From DATESG01 sp964480275 (GTDB taxonomy: Bacteria > Bacillota_I > Bacilli_A > RFN20 > CAG-826): 8,876 nucleotides of DNA. This document shows positions 1-5,951 of this stretch, piece by piece (position 1 is the first letter of the stretch; each line of letters starts with the position of its first letter). The position numbers were made by a program, and so were the translations under genes. The notes under the pieces are model-generated. The model did not search any database. It had not been told where the DNA came from and saw nothing but the letters and a program-made list of their open reading frames with translations. The stretch lies in contig CAYZOC010000044.1 in the NCBI GenBank assembly GCA_964480275.1, positions 1-8,876 on the forward strand, in the 5' to 3' direction.

Positions 1-70
1 CGAAAACATGGTGGGAAATTCCCATCACACCATTACGAGTATAGTTTTGTATGTAAACATATTCTGCCAT
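1..70 (-). CDS. Truncated gene start, possible Asp23/Gls24 family protein
   Basis: Only the first 23 codons are inside the window; the gene runs off the left edge. The start is the ATG at 70, because an excellent ribosome binding site, GAGGTGAT (82-75), precedes it by 4 nt (8 nt from its GAGG core), and a promoter lies just upstream. The visible peptide begins MAEYVYIQNYTRNGVMGISH and continues HVF. Asp23/Gls24 envelope-stress proteins often open with a short beta strand, then a Gly-x-Ile-Ser motif, then a helix that begins V-F/I; the G-I-S-H-H-V-F here fits that pattern. The match is short and made from memory, so the family call is tentative, while the existence of a gene is well supported. 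It is separated from tkt by 108 nt without an obvious terminator, so it may be transcribed both by read-through and from its own promoter. Confidence 0.5.
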   Translation of the reverse strand, partial: MAEYVYIQNYTRNGVMGISHHVF

Positions 71-90
71 CGCAATCACCTCACCTTTTT

Positions 91-119
91 ATTATAAATA
101 AAACCCTCGTTAATAGCAA
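91..119 (-). promoter_or_regulatory. Promoter of the left-edge gene
   Basis: On the minus strand TTGCTA (119-114, four of six matches to the -35 consensus) is followed after exactly 17 nt by a perfect TATAAT (96-91). Transcription would start near 84, giving a 5' untranslated region of only about 14 nt that still contains the GAGGTGAT ribosome binding site. Found by reading the sequence; no experimental support. Confidence 0.65.
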
Positions 120-178
120 ACATTTACCTTCAATTATAAAAAGATGTAAGCAAACGTAAAACTACCACTAAATAAATA

Positions 179-2149
179 CTAATTTTTGCCTAAAATCGCT
201 AATACCATCGATTTTAAACCTTCAGGTGTGAAATTTAGATACTCAGCTATATCTTCACCCTTAGCACTATAACCAAAGCTATCAACACTCATGTGATGGC
301 CAGCAAATTTTGCCCATCCAAAGCTTGTTAACATTTCAACACTAATACGGCGATTGATATCATTACCAAGTACTTCTTGTTGATAAGCTTGATCTTGATT
401 GGCAAAAACATCAAAGGATGGCATTGAAACAATTCGCACATCTACTCCTTTTTGCTTTAATAAGCTCTTAGCAGCAACGGCAAGACTCACTTCACTACCA
501 GTAGCAATGATTGTAAAATCAAGTTGTTTTTCTTCTTTGGCAAGAATATAAGCACCACGAGCAAAGTCTTCAACTGCTTCTTGGTGATCAAGCAATGGGA
601 GATTTTGTCTACTAAGGACAAGAACATTTGGAGTCTTTGTCGATTTCAGAGCCTCGATCCAACTTAAATATGTCTCATGTGCATCACAAGGGCGCCAGAC
701 GTTGACATTTGGCATCGCTCTTAACATCGCCAAATGCTCAATCGGTTGATGGGTAGGACCATCCTCTCCGAGAGCCACGCTATCATGTGAAAATACATAA
801 ATAGCTGGTAAATGTGAGAGGGCAGACAATCTAATTGCATTTTTCATATAGTCACTAAATACTAGGAAAGTACCTACATATGGACGTAATCCACCATGAA
901 GAAGCATACCATTACCAATTGCCGCCATCGCAAACTCGCGAATACCAAAATTCATATTACGACCATCACGACTATCAGGTCCAAATACTTTTTCACCTTT
1001 TATCACCGTGTTGACACTACTTGCAACATCAGCACTACCGCCCATTAACGTTGGCACAAGTTTTGCGAGTTCGTTGAGTGTGCTACCACTTGATTTTCTT
1101 GTCGCTTCATTAAGTCCGGTCGCAAAATTAGGCATCTTTAAATCTTTAATGTATCTTTCAGTCTCATTACTAATTTGCGCACTTACACTTGTAAACAAGA
1201 CATTATCTTCTTGCTTTAATTGTTCAAGTTTTTGTGTCCATTTAGCAAAGGCTTCAATACCACGCTTTCTAAATGTGTTAGTGAAAGTATCATAGACTGG
1301 AGAAGGAATATCCCAAGCTAAATTTGTATAGCCATAGCTTAATTTAGTTAAGGCACCATCTTCTTCACCTAATGGGGATCCATGAACCTTACTAGTTGCT
1401 TGGTTCTTACTTCCTTGACCAATGATAGTTTTAACGATAATTAGGACTGGTTTATCCTTACTTGTTTTGGCCTTAACGATTGCTTTATCGATTGCATCAA
1501 TATCGTTACCATCTTCAACCTTAAGAACATCCCAGTTACTAGCGATAAATCTTTTTTCGACATCCTCATTAAAAGAATCGCTAAGCGGACCATCAAGTGT
1601 CACTGCGTTACTATCATAAAAGAGGATTAACTTATTGAGTTTTTGATGACCAGCAAAAGATATTGCCTCTTGGCTGATTCCTTCTTGTAAGCATCCATCA
1701 CCTACAAGTGAATAAGTATAATGGTCAATATAATCAGGGTATTTATTATTTAAGTGTGCTTCGGCTACAGCAATACCAACAGCTTGTGCCAAGCCTTGAC
1801 CAAGCGGACCTGTTGTTGCATCAACACCATCTGTCATCCCAAATTCTGGATGGCCTGGGGTGTTTGAATGTAGTTGACGGAAACTTTTTAAATTATCAAG
1901 CGTCACGTTATAGCCAGCAAAATGTAGCGTTGTATAAAGTAGCATACTTGCATGACCAGCACTTAAAACAAAGCGATCGCGATTAATCCAAGTTGGGTTA
2001 GTAGGATCGCTAACCAAATGTTTTGTATAAAGTGTGTAGAGTAAGGGGGCACTGCCGATTGCCATGCCTGGATGGCCACTTTTGGCCTTGTTTGTTCCAT
2101 CAATGACGGTAGCGCGAATTGCAGAAATGTTTAGTTGGTGATTATTCAT
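179..2149 (-). CDS. tkt: Transketolase
   Basis: A 656-residue protein, the usual size for bacterial transketolase. This cytosolic, thiamine-diphosphate- and divalent-metal-dependent enzyme of the non-oxidative pentose phosphate pathway moves two-carbon ketol units between sugar phosphates. Visible hallmarks: K-S-G-H-P-G with catalytic-region His26; S-A-G-H-A-S around 66; GPLGQG near 114-119; the ThDP motif G150-D151-G152 ending at N181; a His in the S-K-V-H-G-S-P-L-G segment; the pyrimidine-domain I-R-E-F-A-M with the ThDP-activating Glu; and the GEDGPTHQP loop. All three domains appear intact. The start at 2149 is chosen because AAAGGAG (2162-2156) sits 6 nt upstream and the protein then begins right at the conserved N-terminus. 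The frame is open further up to 2221, but that part overlaps aspS and adds 24 unmatched residues. The first 8 nt overlap the end of aspS (ATGAATAA), which points to translational coupling. No hairpin terminator is visible after the TAG stop. Confidence 0.97.
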   Translation of the reverse strand: MNNHQLNISAIRATVIDGTNKAKSGHPGMAIGSAPLLYTLYTKHLVSDPTNPTWINRDRFVLSAGHASMLLYTTLHFAGYNVTLDNLKSFRQLHSNTPGHPEFGMTDGVDATTGPLGQGLAQAVGIAVAEAHLNNKYPDYIDHYTYSLVGDGCLQEGISQEAISFAGHQKLNKLILFYDSNAVTLDGPLSDSFNEDVEKRFIASNWDVLKVEDGNDIDAIDKAIVKAKTSKDKPVLIIVKTIIGQGSKNQATSKVHGSPLGEEDGALTKLSYGYTNLAWDIPSPVYDTFTNTFRKRGIEAFAKWTQKLEQLKQEDNVLFTSVSAQISNETERYIKDLKMPNFATGLNEATRKSSGSTLNELAKLVPTLMGGSADVASSVNTVIKGEKVFGPDSRDGRNMNFGIREFAMAAIGNGMLLHGGLRPYVGTFLVFSDYMKNAIRLSALSHLPAIYVFSHDSVALGEDGPTHQPIEHLAMLRAMPNVNVWRPCDAHETYLSWIEALKSTKTPNVLVLSRQNLPLLDHQEAVEDFARGAYILAKEEKQLDFTIIATGSEVSLAVAAKSLLKQKGVDVRIVSMPSFDVFANQDQAYQQEVLGNDINRRISVEMLTSFGWAKFAGHHMSVDSFGYSAKGEDIAEYLNFTPEGLKSMVLAILGKN

Positions 2150-3881
2150 TGTTGTCTCCTTTAGTAATTTTAATGTGTAATTCATCAAGTTGTTGGGGGC
2201 TGACTGTATTTGGTTCTTCACTCATTAGGCTCACACCTGATAGATTTTTAGGGAAGGCAATAACATCGCGAATGTTATCTGTTCCACTTAAAATCATTGT
2301 TAGACGGTCAAGTCCAAAGGCAATTCCTCCATGTGGAGGTGTACCATATTCAAGTGCTTCAATAAAGAAGCCAAACTTTGCTTTTATCTCATCTTCACTC
2401 ATGCCCAAAAGAGCAAAAATCTTGTGTTGAAGCTCCTGATCATAAATTCTCATTGAACCTCCACCAGCTTCATAGCCATTAATAACAATGTCATAGGCTT
2501 GCGATAACACTTGGCCGGGATTAGTGTCTAATAGTTCAAGATGTTCAACAAGTGGCATCGTAAATGGATGATGCTCACTAACATAGCGATTATTATCTTT
2601 ATCATAACTGAAAAGAGGGAATTTTTCGACCCAGAGAACTTCATAACGATTATTATCGATTAGATTAAATCGTTTAGCCATATTTACTCGTAGAGAGCCT
2701 AAAAGTGAAAGAACACGGTTCTTATCATCACCAAAAGCGATAATAACGAGATCATTAATCTTTAGATCAAGTAACTTTACAATATCTTGTTTTTGTTGAT
2801 CATCTAGTTTGGATGAGAGCGAACCTAGAAGCCCCTCAGCAGTGTATTTTAAATTGGCGACACTATTCATGCCAAATTTTTTCGCCTCAAGATTAAGCTC
2901 ATCTAATTGTTTACGACTTAATTTATCGGAAGCATTAGGAACGATAATGGCCCGGACAAATTGTGAGCGAACAAATAATTCAACCTTTTGATGAAGAAAA
3001 TCCAAATTTTGAATATTCAGTTCAAAACGCGTATCCGGCTTATCACTTCCATATTTTTCCATCGCCGCTTGATAAGTCAAACGTGTAAGTGGAAGTTTTA
3101 AATCATAGTCCACAACTTCTTTAAAAACCTTCGCTAGCAGTTGCTCCATCATTGTAATAAATTCATCATATGATAAAAAACTTGATTCAATATCGATTTG
3201 CGTAAAGTCCGGTTGTCGATCTGAGCGTAAATCTTCATCACGAAAACAGCGGGCAATCTGGTAATAGCGCTCTAAACCGGCAACCATTAATAGTTGTTTA
3301 TAAATTTGTGGTGATTGCGGGAGCGCATAAAAACTGCCGGGATGTAATCTAGACGGTACTAGATAGTCACGAGCCCCACCAGGAGTGGATTTTGTGAGGA
3401 TTGGCGTTTCAATTTCTAAAAATTCATTATTGTCAAGAAATTCACGAGCAGACCGCGCTATTTTAGCGCGAATAATTAGTTTTTCTTGCATCTTGTTTCT
3501 TCGTAAGTCAAGATAGCGATACTTTAAACGTGTATCTTCAAGTGCATCAGTCGTGTCGGCAATAATAATTGGTGGATTTTTGGCCTTATTAATAACTTCG
3601 ATACTTTCAACAACGATTTCGACAGCACCAGTTTTTAAATTTGCATTAGCGACATCTTTTTTGGCAACTGTCCCTTTTAGCGCTACAACGTATTCATTTC
3701 GTAAGTCAGGGACAGATATTTCATCAGTTTTTACTGTCGCTTGAACAATCCCTGTCCGATCGCGCAAATCAATAAAAAGTAGCGAACCTAAATTCCTTTT
3801 TTTGGCTACCCATCCCACTAATTCAACAGACTTGCCAACATCTTGTAGACCTAAACTACCATTATTCCTAGTCCTATACAT
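2142..3881 (-). CDS. aspS: Aspartyl-tRNA synthetase, bacterial type
   Basis: A 579-residue class II synthetase that attaches Asp to tRNA-Asp in the cytosol. Order of domains: an N-terminal OB-fold anticodon-binding domain (about 1-105, with G-W-V-A-K-K-R-N-L-G-S and F-I-D-L-R-D-R-T-G-I-V-Q); the catalytic core; the bacterial GAD insertion (about 287-405); then the rest of the core. Class II motif 2 is F-R-D-E-D-L-R-S-D-R-Q-P-D-F (213-226), and motif 3 is G-I-A-F-G-L-D-R-L (519-527). Residue 31 is Leu within an N-L-G-S-L context, as in discriminating AspRS such as E. coli and Bacillus. Non-discriminating enzymes, which also charge tRNA-Asn, usually have His there. Discriminating behaviour is therefore inferred. 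The start lies 2 nt after the hisS stop, and its ribosome binding site GAGG (3892-3889, 7 nt spacing) is made by the last Asp-Glu-Asp codons of hisS. The final codons in turn carry the tkt ribosome binding site. Confidence 0.97.
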   Translation of the reverse strand: MYRTRNNGSLGLQDVGKSVELVGWVAKKRNLGSLLFIDLRDRTGIVQATVKTDEISVPDLRNEYVVALKGTVAKKDVANANLKTGAVEIVVESIEVINKAKNPPIIIADTTDALEDTRLKYRYLDLRRNKMQEKLIIRAKIARSAREFLDNNEFLEIETPILTKSTPGGARDYLVPSRLHPGSFYALPQSPQIYKQLLMVAGLERYYQIARCFRDEDLRSDRQPDFTQIDIESSFLSYDEFITMMEQLLAKVFKEVVDYDLKLPLTRLTYQAAMEKYGSDKPDTRFELNIQNLDFLHQKVELFVRSQFVRAIIVPNASDKLSRKQLDELNLEAKKFGMNSVANLKYTAEGLLGSLSSKLDDQQKQDIVKLLDLKINDLVIIAFGDDKNRVLSLLGSLRVNMAKRFNLIDNNRYEVLWVEKFPLFSYDKDNNRYVSEHHPFTMPLVEHLELLDTNPGQVLSQAYDIVINGYEAGGGSMRIYDQELQHKIFALLGMSEDEIKAKFGFFIEALEYGTPPHGGIAFGLDRLTMILSGTDNIRDVIAFPKNLSGVSLMSEEPNTVSPQQLDELHIKITKGDNNE

Positions 3882-3883
3882 GA

Positions 3884-5602
3884 TTAATCCTCATCGTGGT
3901 GACCACAGCCACAAGCTCCACCACTACTTCCATTTCCACAGCCACATGATGATTTCTCTACATGATCATGATGATGACCACAGCCACATTCACCATCAAC
4001 TAATACATCATGACCACAGGCACAGTATTCGACTTCTTTGTCTTTACAATTACAGTCGTCACCACACTCACAGTCATCTTTATCTTCGCAATCGCATTCT
4101 TCACCATTTTCACATTTGCATGTATGTTTTTCATCTTTACAATTACAGTCGTCACCACACTCACAGTCATCTTTATCTTCGCAATCGCATTCTTCACCAT
4201 TTTCACATTTGCATGTATGTTTTTCATCTTTACAATTACAGTCGTCACCACACTCACAGTCATGATCATCTTCGCAATCACAGTCCTCACCACAGTCACA
4301 TTCGTGATCATGATGGTGATGATGATGTGTTTCTTCAAACAAAGCAACAAGGTGATTAACAGCGTCAGCATAACTAACCGTAACTTGTTCTTGACTTGCT
4401 AAGTTTTTAACTTGGATAATTTCTTGCTTTACTTCTTCCTCACCAATAATAACCGCAAATTTTGCGTGGGCTCTTTCAGCCTTCTTAAATAGGGTTTTAA
4501 GTGATTTATCTTCATAGTTGAGTATTACTCTCAGTCCCATTGTTCTTAAGGCTTCACCTAAATCTATCGCATCATCTCGCGCCTCTATACCAATACTCAT
4601 GATATGAACATCATCACTGACTAATTTATCCTCAAGCATATTTTCATCACGCATAACTGAATATAGTCTTTCAATGCCAAAAGCAAAGCCAATACCTTCA
4701 AGATTTGGACCATCTAGTTCTTTGACGAGACGGTCATAATGACCTCCACCACCAAGTGCTCCATAATCTTTACCTTCACTTGTAACATAGCTAAATTCAA
4801 AAATTACACCACTATAGTAATCTAGACCTCTAACAAGGTGATCATCTATTTGATAGGGGATTTCAAAAACATCAAGTTTTTCCAGCACTATGTCAAATTC
4901 CTTTTTAGCTTTATCGCTAAGAAATTGATTCATTATTGGTGCATCTTGAGCGATTTCTTGATCAAAAGGCACTTTACAATCTAAAATTCTTAAAGGATTC
5001 GTTGTATAACGATTTTTACAGTCACTACACATGCCACTAATTTTGTCTTTAAAGTAAGTTTGTAGGGCACTCTTATAGTTAGAACGACTCATATAGTCAC
5101 CTAACGAATTAATTTTTAGTGTGACATTTTCAAAGCCTAAATTGCGGAGTATCTCTATGCCCATAATGATGACTTCAATATCTTCATAAATTGAGCTAAC
5201 ACCAATTGATTCTACACCGAATTGATGAAATTGACGAAAGCGCCCTAACTGTGGCCGTTCATAGCGAAACATTGGCCCATTATAGTAATATTTAAGCGGT
5301 AGATCAGCTTGCGCATGTAACTTATTTGAAATAATACTTCTTACAATTCCCGCTGTTCCTTCTGGACGAAGGGTTATCGAACGTTTTCCCTTGTCTAGGA
5401 ATGTGTACATTTCCTTGTTTACGATGTCACTACTAGCGCCAACACCGCGATTAAAAAGATCGGTCGACTCAAAAATTGGGGTTCTTAATGGATCAAACCC
5501 ATATACTGTTGCGACATTCGCGCAAACTTCTTCGATTAAATCATAACCACGAGCTTCATTAGCAATGATGTCATGGGTTCCTTTCGGAATACTTATCGCC
5601 AT
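3884..5602 (-). CDS. hisS: Histidyl-tRNA synthetase with long Cys/His-rich C-terminal tail
   Basis: A 572-residue protein; normal HisRS is about 420 to 430. Residues 1-424 form a complete class II HisRS that charges tRNA-His in the cytosol. Visible parts: N-terminal I-P-K-G-T-H-D; motif 2 with G-P-M-F-R-Y-E-R-P then G-R-F-R-Q-F-H-Q-F-G (109-129); the Gram-positive-type C-S-D-C...L-D-C-K segment in the insertion (192-210); HisA R-G-L-D-Y-Y-S-G (258-265) with catalytic Arg258; HisB A-L-G-G-G-G-H-Y-D-R-L (282-292); motif 3 G-I-G-F-A-F-G-I-E-R-L (303-313); and the anticodon-binding domain (about 330-424). Residues 425-572 are an in-frame tail, described separately. The start at 5602 follows a strong AAGGAGG (5616-5610) at 7 nt. 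The reading frame stays open to 5665, but that part lies inside the T-box antiterminator and is not coding. It is the first gene of hisS-aspS-tkt. Confidence 0.96.
   Translation of the reverse strand: MAISIPKGTHDIIANEARGYDLIEEVCANVATVYGFDPLRTPIFESTDLFNRGVGASSDIVNKEMYTFLDKGKRSITLRPEGTAGIVRSIISNKLHAQADLPLKYYYNGPMFRYERPQLGRFRQFHQFGVESIGVSSIYEDIEVIIMGIEILRNLGFENVTLKINSLGDYMSRSNYKSALQTYFKDKISGMCSDCKNRYTTNPLRILDCKVPFDQEIAQDAPIMNQFLSDKAKKEFDIVLEKLDVFEIPYQIDDHLVRGLDYYSGVIFEFSYVTSEGKDYGALGGGGHYDRLVKELDGPNLEGIGFAFGIERLYSVMRDENMLEDKLVSDDVHIMSIGIEARDDAIDLGEALRTMGLRVILNYEDKSLKTLFKKAERAHAKFAVIIGEEEVKQEIIQVKNLASQEQVTVSYADAVNHLVALFEETHHHHHHDHECDCGEDCDCEDDHDCECGDDCNCKDEKHTCKCENGEECDCEDKDDCECGDDCNCKDEKHTCKCENGEECDCEDKDDCECGDDCNCKDKEVEYCACGHDVLVDGECGCGHHHDHVEKSSCGCGNGSSGGACGCGHHDED
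3887..4330 (-). other. Metallothionein-like Cys/His-rich tail domain of HisRS (residues 425-572)
   Basis: By my count the 148 residues contain 32 Cys, 17 His, 29 Asp and 21 Glu, with almost no hydrophobic residues and no Trp. The tail opens with Thr, six consecutive His and D-H-E. It then runs through many C-x-C and C-x-C-G steps (CDCG, CECG, CACG, CGCG) and two KHTCKC units, and ends with a GHHHDH cluster, C-G-C-G-N-G-S-S-G-G, and a final C-G-C-G-H-H-D-E-D. This composition predicts an unstructured apo-form able to bind several soft or borderline metal ions (Zn, Cu, Cd, Ni); that is inference. It is fused in frame to HisRS with no internal start or ribosome binding site seen. SlyD and HypB have metal-binding tails of comparable style, but I know of none on HisRS. 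The last codons also serve as the aspS ribosome binding site. Confidence 0.85.
4041..4263 (-). repeat. Perfect 93-bp tandem repeat within the hisS tail
   Basis: The unit at 4042-4134 is repeated without a single mismatch at 4135-4227. A third copy is identical for its first 36 bases (4228-4263) and then diverges. The period of 93 is a multiple of three, so each unit adds 31 residues (C-E-C-G-D-D-C-N-C-K, then D-E-K-H-T-C-K-C, then E-N-G-E-E-C-D-C-E-D-K-D-D) without breaking the frame. Identity extends to synonymous positions, which suggests a recent duplication or ongoing gene conversion. Copy number may vary between strains by slippage or recombination. Confidence 0.95.
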
Positions 5603-5820
5603 ATATTTTCCTCCTTGAAAAATAAAAAAGTGATACAAAGGACGACTTACTAGCCGCGGTACCACCTTAATTCGTTTATATAACGCACTTTAGCTTTAAC
5701 GCAGCTTACGAGAGCTTTAACTCTTGCCTCCATAATGTCTTATAATTGTCTCATACTGGTTTTTCCATCACCCAAACCATTTCTATAGATAGAAAACAAT
5801 TTTTGTTTATTTCTTTGGCT
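5603..5820 (-). promoter_or_regulatory. T-box leader of the hisS-aspS-tkt operon
   Basis: The conserved T-box AAGGUGGUACCGCGG (5668-5654) is present. The antiterminator folds as AAGG/CCUU (5668-5665 with 5641-5638), a UGGUACC bulge, and a 6-bp GCGGCU/AGUCGU helix (5657-5652 with 5647-5642) capped by AGUA. Stem I can be drawn with GCC/GGC at the base (5819-5817 with 5728-5726) and AUAA/UUAU (5810-5807 with 5735-5732). Above these come an internal loop and AUUGU/ACAAU (5800-5796 with 5749-5745). The 3' side of the loop reads UAUAAGACA. This puts GAC (5739-5737, Asp) in the specifier position followed by the usual A; CAU (His) overlaps it. Uncharged tRNA binding is expected to stabilise the antiterminator and switch on the operon. 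This is the only stretch above 300 bases without a gene (5603-5951). Its right part, 5856-5951, is AT-rich with nothing convincing in it. Confidence 0.93.
5618..5691 (-). terminator. Alternative terminator hairpin in the T-box leader
   Basis: AAAGUG (5691-5686) can pair with CACUUU (5632-5627), and AUAUAAA (5681-5675) with UUUGUAU (5639-5633), leaving CGUU bulged. The hairpin is followed by a U-rich run, UUUUUUAUUUUU (5629-5618). Its 3' arm shares bases with the CCUU arm of the antiterminator, so the two folds exclude each other, as a T-box needs. The stem encloses the T-box itself, which is longer than the compact terminator typical of T-boxes, so the exact fold is uncertain. Confidence 0.5.
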
Positions 5821-5825
5821 CTTTA

Positions 5826-5855
5826 ATTATATTCTATAATTAGTAGCATAGTCAA
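5826..5855 (-). promoter_or_regulatory. Promoter of the hisS-aspS-tkt operon
   Basis: On the minus strand TTGACT (5855-5850, five of six -35 matches) and a perfect TATAAT (5831-5826) are 18 nt apart. The start of transcription should fall at about 5820-5819, where the RNA would begin AGCC. That is just where the basal pairs of T-box stem I begin, so promoter and leader support each other. Confidence 0.85.
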
Positions 5856-5951
5856 TTAATAGCAAATTAAAGTAATTATTGATAACTAATTAACCAGCTA
5901 TTATATTTGTAAATACTTTAAAAGTAACATAAAACTACTAAATATCAACTA

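Noticed and set aside
133..138. Second TATAAT upstream of the left-edge gene
   Set aside because: No acceptable -35 at 16 to 18 nt; in an AT-rich intergenic region such a match is expected by chance, and the promoter at 119-91 is better.
2150..2221. Longer tkt start at 2221
   Set aside because: The 24 extra residues match no transketolase N-terminus and lie within aspS; the ATG at 2149 has AAAGGAG at 6 nt.
4041..4263. Repeats considered as a CRISPR array
   Set aside because: The units are directly adjacent with no unique spacers, and they code in frame within hisS.
3802..4359. 185-codon open frame on the plus strand, rich in His, Leu and Tyr
   Set aside because: It lies antisense to the hisS tail. 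Its repeats merely mirror the 93-bp repeat, it has no ribosome binding site, and the minus-strand frame has a recognisable synthetase upstream.
4000..4371. Second minus-strand frame over the hisS tail, rich in Val, Ile, Thr and Lys
   Set aside because: A shifted frame of the same repeat; no start signals, and composition explained by the Cys/Asp codons read one base over.
5603..5665. Longer hisS start (GTG at 5665)
   Set aside because: The extra 21 codons are the T-box antiterminator and U-run. The ATG at 5602 has a perfect ribosome binding site and the conserved HisRS N-terminus.
5914..5926. 13-bp palindrome TACTTT-A-AAAGTA between rel and hisS
   Set aside because: The one-base loop cannot form a terminator hairpin and no T run follows. 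It could be an operator, but AT-rich palindromes of this length are common by chance.
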